A stretch of DNA of 64,000 nt, from the NCBI RefSeq assembly GCF_014109825.1, contig NZ_CP059576.1, forward strand, positions 3,517,501 to 3,581,500, in the 5' to 3' direction. Under the pieces are notes generated by a model. That model had not been told where the DNA came from. It saw nothing but the letters and a program-made list of their open reading frames with translations, and ran no database searches. This document shows, piece by piece, positions 9,389 to 17,607 of the stretch. The first letter of the stretch is position 1; each line of letters begins with the position of its first letter. Source of the stretch: Legionella sp. PC997. GTDB lineage: Bacteria; Pseudomonadota; Gammaproteobacteria; Legionellales; Legionellaceae. A program made the position numbers and the translations under genes.

Positions 9389-10255
9389 ATGATGGATTTT
9401 GTGATTAATGGTGATGAGTTAGAGGCAATGAGTGGGTTGCCCCATATCCAGCAACTGACTTATTTAAGAGGGATACGACCTTATATGGACGTTAAAACCG
9501 GAATAGTCGGAATCAAAAGAGGCATCAGTCATCAGTCTATTTCTGAGCAACTGTATGTTGAGCCGCATCAAGGCATAAAAAGCCAGAGTTTTTCCCGTGA
9601 TCAAGTCCGTCGTGCGGTTTCAGGATTGGTTCGAGCTGGGCTAGTAGAAGTGCAATCTGAAGGAATGCATTTAATTTTAAAATGCCTTTTAGCTTCACCG
9701 CATTATTCTGCTCAAAATAAAGCCGCCATAAACCCGCCACAGAAAGCCACCATAAAGCCACCCGTTACAGATCAATTAAACACTGGCTTTTCCGGAGTTG
9801 AAGCTGAAAAAGGCGACATAGTGACCCCATCAAAAGCCGCCATACCTCTATATAAAGATAATTATTATATTTATTTATTATCCCAATTCGAACAATTTTG
9901 GTCGTTGTACCCCGAGAAGAAATCCAAGAACAACGCTCAAGCTGCATTTGAACAACTTAACCCGAGTACAGAGCTATTTCAGCAAATCATGCTTGCATTA
10001 CAGCAGCAACTTCAACACAGAAACCAACTTAAAGCACAAGGCTCATGGGTACCTCCTTGGAAATATCCCGCCAATTGGTTAGCCAAGCGCAGTTGGGAGG
10101 ACGAATTATTTATGGACGCATTACAGGAGAACACTCATGCAAAGCATGAAAAAAATACTAGGCCAAATAACACCGGAGCAGACTTGTTCTGCCCTCCCTG
10201 TGATGAAGAAGAATCAAGAGCAGACAATGTCATCTCATTCCAGCGATACCAGTAA
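9389..10255 (+). CDS. lvrA: LvrA-like protein with phage replication-organiser features
   Basis: This 288-residue protein is the first gene to the right of the operators. Residues 1-100 (LPHIQQLTYLRGIRPYMD, then DQVRRAVSGLVRAGLVE) read as a winged-helix DNA-binding region. The C-terminal part, FWSLYPEKKSKNNAQAAFEQL followed by PANWL, resembles the C-terminal domain of phage O/DnaT-like replication organisers. Position before lvrB and a csrA-like gene matches lvrA of Legionella ICEs, whose function I do not know to be established. The start may be the ATG at 9389 or the adjacent ATG at 9392. It overlaps lvrB by 29 bases. Confidence 0.65.
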   Translation: MMDFVINGDELEAMSGLPHIQQLTYLRGIRPYMDVKTGIVGIKRGISHQSISEQLYVEPHQGIKSQSFSRDQVRRAVSGLVRAGLVEVQSEGMHLILKCLLASPHYSAQNKAAINPPQKATIKPPVTDQLNTGFSGVEAEKGDIVTPSKAAIPLYKDNYYIYLLSQFEQFWSLYPEKKSKNNAQAAFEQLNPSTELFQQIMLALQQQLQHRNQLKAQGSWVPPWKYPANWLAKRSWEDELFMDALQENTHAKHEKNTRPNNTGADLFCPPCDEEESRADNVISFQRYQ

Positions 10256-10583
10256 GGAACAAAAACGTATTGACTTATTGTTCTCAAAATTCGCGGCCTT
10301 CTACGGGCATATTTGGCGAAGCCAGTTTAAAGATGAGCAGTTTTTGAAGTTTGCTAAGAAAGAATGGCTGGAGGGCTTAACCGGGTTTACTGATGCAGTA
10401 GTGCAGGAAGCCATTATTGGCTGCCGGGATCACTATGAAATGCCCCCATCATTACCGCAAATGATCGGTTACTGCAAACAAATTAACAAACGAAAGCAGT
10501 TTAGAGTGGCTCCAGTTGATACACGAGCGCAAGTGGAAATAGTCAACAAGAACGTAAAACGCTGTATGGAACTTTTAGCCTAA
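10227..10583 (+). CDS. lvrB: LvrB-like protein
   Basis: From the ATG at 10227 the product is 118 residues. The frame is open to 10137, but the extra N-terminal residues (MQSMKKILGQ...) lie wholly inside lvrA and look unlike a real start. The protein is soluble, basic and helical, with FAAFYGHIWRSQF, a LEGLTGFTD segment and MPPSLPQMIGYCKQI. This pattern resembles phage replication P/DnaC-loader-associated proteins that follow O-like genes. With lvrA it may form a replication or regulatory pair; this is inference. It is followed after 14 bases by the csrA-like gene in the order lvrA-lvrB-lvrC. Confidence 0.6.
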   Translation: MSSHSSDTSKEQKRIDLLFSKFAAFYGHIWRSQFKDEQFLKFAKKEWLEGLTGFTDAVVQEAIIGCRDHYEMPPSLPQMIGYCKQINKRKQFRVAPVDTRAQVEIVNKNVKRCMELLA

Positions 10584-10597
10584 AAAAGGAGAGCAAT

Positions 10598-10798
10598 ATG
10601 TTGGTATTAACCAGAAAGGCAGGACAGCAGATTTTTATGGATAAAGGTCGCATACAGATGAAGGTCATCAAAATAGAGGATGATGTCATTAGCATTGGTA
10701 TCGATGCCCCACTGCACATTGATATCGCGCGAGAAGAAGTCTTTTCCCAAAATCTGGCGCAAGAAAAACTGGCTTCTTTAACAAGGAGTACCCGATGA
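10598..10798 (+). CDS. lvrC: CsrA-family RNA-binding regulator of the ICE (LvrC/CsrT type)
   Basis: The 66-residue protein starts with the CsrA signature MLVLTRKAGQ and continues with the five short beta strands and C-terminal helix of the family (IGIDAPLHIDIAREEVF). CsrA dimers bind GGA motifs in mRNA leaders and block translation. The start has a strong GGAG site. Its last four bases (ATGA) overlap the VirB2 start, tying its expression to the T4SS operon. Legionella ICEs are known to carry such divergent CsrA paralogues beside the T4SS (lvrC, csrT). The R of LTRKAG and the R of IAREEV, which matter for RNA binding in CsrA, are both present. Confidence 0.9.
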   Translation: MLVLTRKAGQQIFMDKGRIQMKVIKIEDDVISIGIDAPLHIDIAREEVFSQNLAQEKLASLTRSTR

Positions 10799-11085
10799 AC
10801 AAACGCCAAAAAGTACAAAATAGCGTGTCACTGGCCTACTGGACAATGATATGCGCCCTTCTACCCGCAACATCACATGCGAAGAGTATTGAAAGCATTA
10901 TCGATAGAGCTGCCCGTTATCTACAAGGAGGGCTTGCACGCTCTGTCGGAGTACTGTGCATCATCATAGCAGGTTACTTATGTTTGTATCGGCAACGATT
11001 TCCCAAAGAGTATTTCTCAATGATTCTAGTGGGATTAGGCATCATTTTTGGTGGTTCCACCTTGTACAATACCTTTATTGGTTAA
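10795..11085 (+). CDS. virB2: T4SS pilin, VirB2-like
   Basis: The 96-residue protein has a long signal sequence with an apparent cleavage site after SHA (about residue 28). Two hydrophobic segments follow (SVGVLCIIIAGYLCLY and MILVGLGIIFGGSTLY) with a short positively charged loop between them, the layout of VirB2/TrbC pilin. It is the first gene of the T4SS block and overlaps lvrC by four bases. The processed product should assemble the conjugation pilus. Sequence conservation in this family is low, so the call rests on topology and position directly before virB3 and virB4. Confidence 0.82.
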   Translation: MNKRQKVQNSVSLAYWTMICALLPATSHAKSIESIIDRAARYLQGGLARSVGVLCIIIAGYLCLYRQRFPKEYFSMILVGLGIIFGGSTLYNTFIG

Positions 11086-11097
11086 AGGAGTACTTAG

Positions 11098-11379
11098 ATG
11101 AATTCACTAAAAAGCAGCCCACTTTTTAATGCCCTGACAAGACCTGCAATGACCCTAGGCGTCACCTTTGAATACCACATCCTCAACCTGATGGTTTCAA
11201 TGTGTGCCTTTATAGGCATATCCCCACTCTACGGTCTTATTTTTATACCCTTGCATGTTTTTGGCTGGTTGGTATGCCGTTACGACATTCATTTTTTTAC
11301 GATTTGTGCCAAATGCTATTTATTGCCTCACGCCCCAAATAAAACTCTGTGGAAGGTGCGCGCTTATGAACCGTTTTAA
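11098..11379 (+). CDS. virB3: T4SS inner-membrane protein, VirB3-like
   Basis: At 93 residues it has the usual VirB3 size. Near the N-terminus are the family's short FNALTRPAMTLGVTFEY segment and one or two membrane spans (ILNLMVSMCAFIGISPLYGLIF). It is preceded by an AAAGGAG site and overlaps virB4 by 14 bases. Virb3 usually works with VirB4 in pilus assembly and is sometimes fused to it; here they are separate. Confidence 0.85.
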   Translation: MNSLKSSPLFNALTRPAMTLGVTFEYHILNLMVSMCAFIGISPLYGLIFIPLHVFGWLVCRYDIHFFTICAKCYLLPHAPNKTLWKVRAYEPF

Positions 11380-13843
11380 AATAGTAAAACCCGTAACGCT
11401 TGAAGCGAAAGTTTCCGATAATTTTCCTATCACCCATTTAAATTCACCCAGTATTTTTGAATCTCAATCGGGTTTAATTGGTTCAGTATTGCGAGTGCAC
11501 GGTATTTCTTTTGAAGTGGCAGAGCCGGAACTATTAAATCACCAACTCTTTTTACTGCATCAAGCATTAATCGGTTTGGATTCACGTTTTATTGTCTATA
11601 TTACAACTCATAGGCATAAAGCATCTCGTGTACTCACAGGTGAGTTTCAATCTGAGTTTGCCCAAGCGCTCAATGAACGTTACCACCAACGTTTTGCTCA
11701 TAGCAAAGCCTATGAAAATACCTTGTATCTCACCGTAGTATTAAAAGGGGATGATTCGAGTAAAACAGGTTCTTGGATTGAATGGTTCAAAGGCATTGGT
11801 CAGGTAAGCACTGAACTTAAGCACTTACAGCGAGAAAAAAATTGCGCCACACTCAATAATGCCGTAAGCCAATTGCAAGCTAACTTATCCTCCTTCGGTG
11901 CACGCCGTCTAGGTGATAAGGATGAAGAGAAGGGATTTAGCGAACTATTAGAGTTCTTGAGTTTGGTAGTCAATGCAAGACAATCCTTGCCCTACCCACA
12001 ACCACAGTACAACCCGCCTATAGCCAATACCATTTCCAGTACCTTTAAGAAAGAAACTCTCTATCCAGAAGGTCATCTGGGGCAGTATTTAAGCCGTTAC
12101 CAACTGTTGTTTGGCGAGTACGTCCAATTTCAAGGGAATACCTTAAATGAATCTACCTTTGGTGCGTTATTGTCTTTAAAGAAATACCCGACCGATACCG
12201 TGAGTATCTTATTGGATAATTTACTCTCACTTGACTGTGAATTTATTTCCACCCATACCTTTGCCCCTATTGGGCGTGATAATGCCTTAGATAAGATTAC
12301 TAAAAAGCGCTCTAAGTTAATTAACGCCGAAGACAAAGCACTCAGCCAAATGAACGCATTAACTGAGTTAGAAGATGGCATTGCCAGTGAAACGATTTTA
12401 CTCGGTGCTCATCATCACACCTTAATGCTTCTTGCACCCAATCAAGAGCAGTTGGACGACTTGATACTGGAAGCAACTAAGCGTTATGCCAGCAGTGGCA
12501 TTGTAGTGGTCAAAGAAACCTTAGGCCAAGAACCTGCCTTTTGGAGTCAAATCCCCTGTAACCCTCATTTTATTGCCCGAGCCTCACTCATTACCTCAGA
12601 AAACTTTGCAGGCTTTTGTTCACTTCATAACACCCAATCAGGCTATTCACATGACAACTTTTTGGGTAGTGCAGTCACTCTGCTTGAATCGCCCTCCAAA
12701 ACACCTGTGTATTTTAATTATCATGCACGTGGTTCACGCACCAACCCGTCTAAAGGCCATGCAGCAGTATTCGGCGGTAATAATGCCGGAAAAACAACAT
12801 TAGTTAATTTTTTAGATGCGCAAATGGGGCGTTTTGGTGGGCGCAGCTTTTTTCTGGATAGAGATGAATCCTCCAAGATATACATCCTAGCTTCAGGGAA
12901 CAGTCGCTACATTAAAATAGCACCTTCCCAGCCTGTTGCGATGAATCCCTTGCAACTACCCGACACACCAGAGAATCGCTCCTTTTTGAAGTCATGGTTT
13001 GCTACCCTGCTTTTAGAAGAGCACGAACAAATGATTCCCAGCCTCTTCGGTGAAACGATTAATGAGTGCATTGACTATGCATATGAACAGCTAGCCCCCG
13101 AATACAGAACACTAAGCATAGTTGGTCAATATTTACCGATTGATTTCCCTCGTTGGCCACACCTTAAGAGGTGGCTAAAACAAGATGACACGCGGATTGA
13201 TGGAGAGTATCACTGGCTATTTGATAATGAATCGGATGCATTAAATCTTGAGTTTGATAAAGTGGGCTTTGATGTCACCTTCCTGATGGACAGCACCCCG
13301 CAATTAATCGCAACACCAGTATACTTATATTTATTACACCGCATGCGCCAATGCCTTGATGGCCGTCTCACCTCATTTGTACTGGCCGAAGCATGGCAAT
13401 TGCTCGCATCCCCTTTCTGGGAAAAAACACTGCGTGAATGGTTACCCACTATTCGAAAAAAGAACGGTCATTTTATTTTTGATACCCAATCGCCACAAAG
13501 CATAATCAACTCACCCATTCGCCATATCGTATTGGATAACTTGGCAACCTTGGTTGTATTTCCTAACCCACGTGCCGAGAAAGAAACCTACATTGATGCG
13601 TTAAAACTGACTGAATCCGAATTTGAAGCCATCAGAGAAAGCACGCCTGAATCGCGGCTGTTTCTTTACAAGCAAGAACATGAGTCCATGTTATGTCGTC
13701 TTGATTTGAGTGAATTAAGTGACTTCATTCGCGTGCTTTCAGGCAATACCCGATCAGTGATGTTACTTGATGAGTTGATGAATGAACTAGGCACAGAGCC
13801 GAAAGCATGGTTGCCCTCCTTTTTTGAACGGAGTGCCTTATGA
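11366..13843 (+). CDS. virB4: T4SS ATPase, VirB4-like
   Basis: From the ATG at 11366 (GGAAGG upstream) the product is 825 residues, normal for VirB4. The frame stays open to 11255, but that part overlaps virB3 and lacks family similarity. The Walker A motif GGNNAGKT is at residues 470-477. The Walker B-like segment is SFVLAEAWQLL, with RKKNGHFIFDTQSPQS downstream, matching the C-terminal motor domain. VirB4 energises pilus biogenesis and substrate transfer at the inner membrane. The gene overlaps virB5 by four bases. Note the odd asparagines at positions 2-3 of the P-loop (GGNNAGKT). Confidence 0.93.
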   Translation: MNRFKIVKPVTLEAKVSDNFPITHLNSPSIFESQSGLIGSVLRVHGISFEVAEPELLNHQLFLLHQALIGLDSRFIVYITTHRHKASRVLTGEFQSEFAQALNERYHQRFAHSKAYENTLYLTVVLKGDDSSKTGSWIEWFKGIGQVSTELKHLQREKNCATLNNAVSQLQANLSSFGARRLGDKDEEKGFSELLEFLSLVVNARQSLPYPQPQYNPPIANTISSTFKKETLYPEGHLGQYLSRYQLLFGEYVQFQGNTLNESTFGALLSLKKYPTDTVSILLDNLLSLDCEFISTHTFAPIGRDNALDKITKKRSKLINAEDKALSQMNALTELEDGIASETILLGAHHHTLMLLAPNQEQLDDLILEATKRYASSGIVVVKETLGQEPAFWSQIPCNPHFIARASLITSENFAGFCSLHNTQSGYSHDNFLGSAVTLLESPSKTPVYFNYHARGSRTNPSKGHAAVFGGNNAGKTTLVNFLDAQMGRFGGRSFFLDRDESSKIYILASGNSRYIKIAPSQPVAMNPLQLPDTPENRSFLKSWFATLLLEEHEQMIPSLFGETINECIDYAYEQLAPEYRTLSIVGQYLPIDFPRWPHLKRWLKQDDTRIDGEYHWLFDNESDALNLEFDKVGFDVTFLMDSTPQLIATPVYLYLLHRMRQCLDGRLTSFVLAEAWQLLASPFWEKTLREWLPTIRKKNGHFIFDTQSPQSIINSPIRHIVLDNLATLVVFPNPRAEKETYIDALKLTESEFEAIRESTPESRLFLYKQEHESMLCRLDLSELSDFIRVLSGNTRSVMLLDELMNELGTEPKAWLPSFFERSAL

Positions 13844-14553
13844 ATAAAAAAGCCCTCTTATTTTCAATGCTCTTAGCCTTATCACCAATAAGTCACGCCG
13901 ATTTATTAGGAGTGGAAGATGCGCAAATGATTGCACTGTCATTAAAGCAACTCAATGAACTGCAAGAACAATACCGAATCTTGCGTGATACCTATGAAAG
14001 TACTCAAGCCCAAGTGGAGAACTTAAATCAATTAAAATCCATGAATTCAGGACATTATGGTTTTGGTGATCTTAATAATGGATTAGACAGCTTGCAAAGT
14101 TGGCAATCGCCAGTCAGCACGTGGCAAGATGCTTTACAAAACTTATCTGGTGGTAACTCTTCTCGCTATAAAGAACTGGTTGAGGCTTATGAAAAAAACC
14201 ACCCAGCCCTAGATGAGACGAACTTTAAAGCGAATACCTCCCCTGCTCAAGCAGCACGCTTTAAGGAAGATAAAGCCGTCAATCGCGCAGTCCTCGTGCA
14301 AACCACAGAAAGCTACAACGAAATCAATAAACACATGGAAGCGCTTCATAAGCTGTCCAAACAGATTGAGCACTCATCCAATACTAAAGGTGCCATTGAT
14401 TTAAATTCCCGACTGCTCACTGAAATTGGTTTTATTCAACTGATGAGCTTGCGCTTGCAAGCCCTGATGAGCCAACAAGCAGCACAAGACAGTTTAGCAG
14501 GCTTACAAGATAGAGCCGAGATCGCACGTTTTAACCGATTACCCAATAAATAA
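13840..14553 (+). CDS. virB5: T4SS minor pilin, VirB5/TrbJ-like
   Basis: The 237-residue protein begins with a signal peptide cleaved after about SHA (residue 20). A coiled-coil-rich body follows (QLNELQEQYRILRDTYESTQAQVENLNQ), with a further long helix near the C-terminus (LQALMSQQAAQDSLAGLQDRAEI). That topology and its position after virB4 identify the VirB5/TrbJ pilus-tip family. It overlaps virB4 by four bases. Only the helical pattern is conserved, so identity rests on context as well. Confidence 0.82.
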   Translation: MNKKALLFSMLLALSPISHADLLGVEDAQMIALSLKQLNELQEQYRILRDTYESTQAQVENLNQLKSMNSGHYGFGDLNNGLDSLQSWQSPVSTWQDALQNLSGGNSSRYKELVEAYEKNHPALDETNFKANTSPAQAARFKEDKAVNRAVLVQTTESYNEINKHMEALHKLSKQIEHSSNTKGAIDLNSRLLTEIGFIQLMSLRLQALMSQQAAQDSLAGLQDRAEIARFNRLPNK

Positions 14554-14560
14554 GGAGTGA

Positions 14561-14716
14561 ATGATGACTATGAAATGGATTTTTAGCGTGTTGTTACTAG
14601 GTATGCTGAATGGCTGTTCATCAACACCACCTGATTTAGATGCCCCCTGCGTTCAGTTTGGCCGCTATTGTCCGCAATATCCGATTAATGAAGCCTCCTT
14701 ACAGGAGAGTAAATAA
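14561..14716 (+). CDS. Small VirB7-like lipoprotein
   Basis: This 51-residue gene, too short for most ORF calls, lies between virB5 and the next lipoprotein. A GGAG precedes a triple ATG cluster (14561, 14564, 14570), so the exact start is ambiguous. The product has a lipoprotein signal (IFSVLLLGMLNGC) with lipobox LNGC at about residues 16-19 from the first Met, then a Cys-containing tail (CVQFGRYCPQYPI). Small lipoproteins here usually are VirB7, which pairs with VirB9 in the outer-membrane core. Its stop overlaps the next start by one base (TAATG). Confidence 0.7.
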   Translation: MMTMKWIFSVLLLGMLNGCSSTPPDLDAPCVQFGRYCPQYPINEASLQESK

Positions 14717-15111
14717 TGAAGAATTTACTGAAAAGTTTGTCGTTGCTGGGAGTTCTTATCCTATGCGCATGCCAACATAAAAACCCATTAACCACTCACT
14801 CAAAAGAAGATTCGCTTAAGTTTCTACTTAATGCGTCTGCCAATGCTGAAAAACGCCTTCATATCCCGATACAAAAAGATTCTTATGGCTATGCCTATTT
14901 GGAGTGTATGGACGGTAAAAAAAGCCCTGAGTTTTCATGTGATGCGCTCTATCAGGCAATGACATCCTTTGCCAAAGAACAACATGCAGCAGGCTTTGAA
15001 CACCTAAGCGTCAATGATTTAACCGACCATGCTGTATTTGCATCACTTGCAGAAGATTATGCCGAATATGCGGCAACTCATGAACCTCATTTTATTAGTG
15101 GGAAACACTGA
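14716..15111 (+). CDS. T4SS-associated lipoprotein
   Basis: This 131-residue protein has a lipoprotein-type signal (KSLSLLGVLILCACQ; likely lipidated Cys19) and a soluble helical body. It sits in the virB operon between the VirB7-like lipoprotein and virB6, with one-base overlaps at each end. I do not recognise its family. Two predicted lipoproteins in tandem leave open which acts as VirB7; this one may be an island-specific entry-exclusion or channel-stabilising protein, but nothing in the sequence proves that. The mature part contains two cysteines about 15 residues apart (YLECMDG, FSCDAL). Confidence 0.65.
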   Translation: MKNLLKSLSLLGVLILCACQHKNPLTTHSKEDSLKFLLNASANAEKRLHIPIQKDSYGYAYLECMDGKKSPEFSCDALYQAMTSFAKEQHAAGFEHLSVNDLTDHAVFASLAEDYAEYAATHEPHFISGKH

Positions 15112-16139
15112 TGAGTACCACAACGTATAACAATTTTATGATTCAATTAGCTCATGAGCTTGATTCCATAACCCGTACGTTTGTTTTTGATGGCTATCGT
15201 GCTCTGTCATCGCTGCTGCAAGCCCCATTAGCCTCAATGATTGTGCTCTACATTATCCTTAAGGGATATGCGGTGGCACGTGGCTTGATTGAGCAACCCC
15301 AACAGGAACTGTTTCGCTTTAGCATTCGGGTAGGCCTCATTTATTTGTTTGCTATGAATTGGGACTTTTTTTCATCTTATGCCTGCGATTTATTTATTAG
15401 TGGCAGTGAAACGATTGCAACCAAGCTGATGCTTGCCATTCACAAACAGGGCTTAGGCAATTCCATCAACCAAGGATTACAAAATGTCTTAAATGAAATA
15501 TCCATGTTAGGTTGCGATTTATTTGAAGCAGGTTCTCTAAGAAAGCTCACACCCTATTTTGCTGGGATGATGGTGTTTTTATCAGGCAGTATTACGGTGG
15601 GCTTAGCTTTTATTGAAATTGTGATTGCGAAACTCATGATGGCCGTTCTTCTATGCACCGCGCCATTATTCATTTTGTTCACCCTCTTTGATCAAACTAA
15701 ATCTTTTTTCGAACGCTGGCTTGGCGTACTGGCTGGTTTTTCGTTTGTGCTTATTCTCGTGTCCAGTGTGGTCGGCCTCTGTGTTCATTTACTGCATTGG
15801 GTAACCTCCTCCTTTACAACCAATGATAACCCCGTGACAGCAGCCATTTGGATACCTATTTTCATAGTGGCCTGTTTGTGTGTGATGGGTATTCTTCAAG
15901 CGGTCAATATAGGCAAAAGCATTGGCGGCTCGGTATGCACTTCAAGTGGGGCTGCAATGATGGGCGGTTTAATTGCCGGCAGCTTAGGCGCTGGAAGTCT
16001 TGCCAAAAAGGCCATGAATAAAGCAAGCAAAGGAACCAGCTCCGGTGCATCGTCTCTTATTCAGGGAGGAAAGCAAACAACCCATGCAGCGACCAATTTA
16101 TTCAAACAACTCCATAAGAACTTACGAAGAGGTGCTTAA
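15111..16139 (+). CDS. virB6: T4SS polytopic membrane protein, VirB6/TrbL-like
   Basis: At 342 residues it has at least five hydrophobic spans, including MIVLYIILKGYAV, FAGMMVFLSGSITVGLAFIEIVIAKLMMAVLLCTAPLF and FVLILVSSVVGLCVHLL. A Gly/Ser/Ala-rich C-terminal tail follows. The central W-containing loop (FERWLGVLAGF) is typical of VirB6/TrbL. It forms the inner-membrane part of the channel. Its start overlaps the preceding stop by one base, and its end overlaps the virB8 start by one base (TAATG). Confidence 0.87.
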   Translation: MSTTTYNNFMIQLAHELDSITRTFVFDGYRALSSLLQAPLASMIVLYIILKGYAVARGLIEQPQQELFRFSIRVGLIYLFAMNWDFFSSYACDLFISGSETIATKLMLAIHKQGLGNSINQGLQNVLNEISMLGCDLFEAGSLRKLTPYFAGMMVFLSGSITVGLAFIEIVIAKLMMAVLLCTAPLFILFTLFDQTKSFFERWLGVLAGFSFVLILVSSVVGLCVHLLHWVTSSFTTNDNPVTAAIWIPIFIVACLCVMGILQAVNIGKSIGGSVCTSSGAAMMGGLIAGSLGAGSLAKKAMNKASKGTSSGASSLIQGGKQTTHAATNLFKQLHKNLRRGA

Positions 16140-16858
16140 TGAACCAAAAACCATCGTTAACACGTTATTTTAACCACGCAAGAACCTGGGCTGATGATAC
16201 TTTTGGACGGGTGGATCAATCGCGCAAGCGTTATCAGATCGCCTTTTTAGCCTCGATGACCCTGAATGTCATGGCATTAATCGCCGTTGCTGCACTGAGC
16301 CAGTACCAAACATTAATACCGCTGTTAATACACCATTATGATAATGGGGTACTAACAGTGGATGCGGTAGCCAACAAACACACGCCAATGAACCAAGACC
16401 AAGTCCGCAGCGACATTGCGCGTTACATCCAGACCCGTGAGTCTTTTGATGTCTCCAGTTATCGTGCGCAATTTGAATTAATTCACTTGCTATCCAATAA
16501 CACGGTTACCAAGGAATACGTTAATGAACATGAGGTATCTAATAAGTCCTCACCCATTCATGTATTGGGAAATCAGATGAAACGTGAAGTGAAAATCTAC
16601 AGCATTAATTTCCTTGATTCCCTTTTAGCGAATGAAGAAGACCTGCACAAAGACCATCATGCGCTTGCAGAAGTGGTATTCAGTCTAGTGGATACCGACA
16701 AGATGAGTGGCAAGTCCACATCAACACAGTACAACGCAATGATTTCATGGCACTACACCGCCCCACCCACATCGCCCGAAGCCCGTTGGCAAAATTGGGA
16801 TGGCTTTGAAGTGACCCGTTACAGCAAACAACTCAGAGCAGCGGAGGCTCACGCATGA
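16139..16858 (+). CDS. virB8: T4SS inner-membrane assembly protein, VirB8-like
   Basis: The 239-residue bitopic protein has a short cytoplasmic N-terminus with an ARTWADDTFGRVDQSRKRYQ segment. A single span follows at about residues 34-54 (AFLASMTLNVMALIAVAAL), then a periplasmic domain ending with the ISWHY...NWDGFEVTRYSKQ pattern of VirB8. VirB8 nucleates T4SS assembly by contacting VirB9 and VirB10, the next two genes. It overlaps virB9 by four bases (ATGA). Confidence 0.9.
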   Translation: MNQKPSLTRYFNHARTWADDTFGRVDQSRKRYQIAFLASMTLNVMALIAVAALSQYQTLIPLLIHHYDNGVLTVDAVANKHTPMNQDQVRSDIARYIQTRESFDVSSYRAQFELIHLLSNNTVTKEYVNEHEVSNKSSPIHVLGNQMKREVKIYSINFLDSLLANEEDLHKDHHALAEVVFSLVDTDKMSGKSTSTQYNAMISWHYTAPPTSPEARWQNWDGFEVTRYSKQLRAAEAHA

Positions 16859-17607
16859 ATAAATTAGCAATCGGTTTGGCTTGTCTTCTTCCTATGACAA
16901 GCCTTTATGCACAAAACAATCCCAAACCCATGCCTCAAGATATACGCATGAAACAAGTCATCTATCGTGATAACGATGTAGTACCCGTTGATGGAGTCCC
17001 CTTCACAACTACTCAAATTCAATTTGCAGAGAAAGAAGAAGTACTGGACATTGAGGGCGGTGATACCACTGCATGGATGGTCACGCACCACCCCGAACTG
17101 GGCAACATCGTGTTCATAAAGCCTACATCTTTTGATTCCAATACCAACATGACGGTAATTACCAATAAGCATGCTTATTACTTTCATTTAAAGAGCAATA
17201 AACAGCTAGAGCCAACACACGAACAAACCTATGCCTTAAAATTCGTTTATCCTGAGGTAAAACCACGGCCTACAATTAATACACACAAAGCCGCCACACC
17301 ACCACAACCCAAAGTAGTGAACTCAGCTTATCGCTTTAGTGGCAGTCCCCAGCTAGTACCTAAACATGTCTTTGATGATGGCCAGTTTACTTATTTTGAA
17401 CTCACGACAAATGGTGCGGTTCCTGCAATTTTTGCTGTAGATAATGCCAATGGGAAAGAGACCACCGTCAATACCCGCCGAGAAGGAAAGTACATCGTAG
17501 TCCATCGCCTAGCCCCTCAATTTACCCTTCGCCAAGGACGACTCACTACTTCCGTATTTAATGCTCAAGAAATTAATCGAATTGCTGCAAACAGGAGACC
17601 CCAATGA
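16855..17607 (+). CDS. virB9: T4SS outer-membrane core protein, VirB9-like
   Basis: The 250-residue protein has a cleavable signal (cut after LYA, about residue 19). The VirB9 N-terminal beta domain contains EEVLDIEGGDTTAWMV and the conserved NMTVITNKHAYYFHL. The C-terminal domain has FDDGQFTYFEL and PAIFAVDNANGKETTVNTRREGKYIVVHRL, which is close to consensus. It is the outer-membrane core component with VirB7 and VirB10. It overlaps both neighbouring genes by four bases. Confidence 0.93.
   Translation: MNKLAIGLACLLPMTSLYAQNNPKPMPQDIRMKQVIYRDNDVVPVDGVPFTTTQIQFAEKEEVLDIEGGDTTAWMVTHHPELGNIVFIKPTSFDSNTNMTVITNKHAYYFHLKSNKQLEPTHEQTYALKFVYPEVKPRPTINTHKAATPPQPKVVNSAYRFSGSPQLVPKHVFDDGQFTYFELTTNGAVPAIFAVDNANGKETTVNTRREGKYIVVHRLAPQFTLRQGRLTTSVFNAQEINRIAANRRPQ

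Noticed and set aside
10137..10226. Upstream extension of lvrB
   Set aside because: It lies fully in lvrA, has no ribosome site and looks non-conserved; the ATG at 10227 starts just before the conserved helical part.
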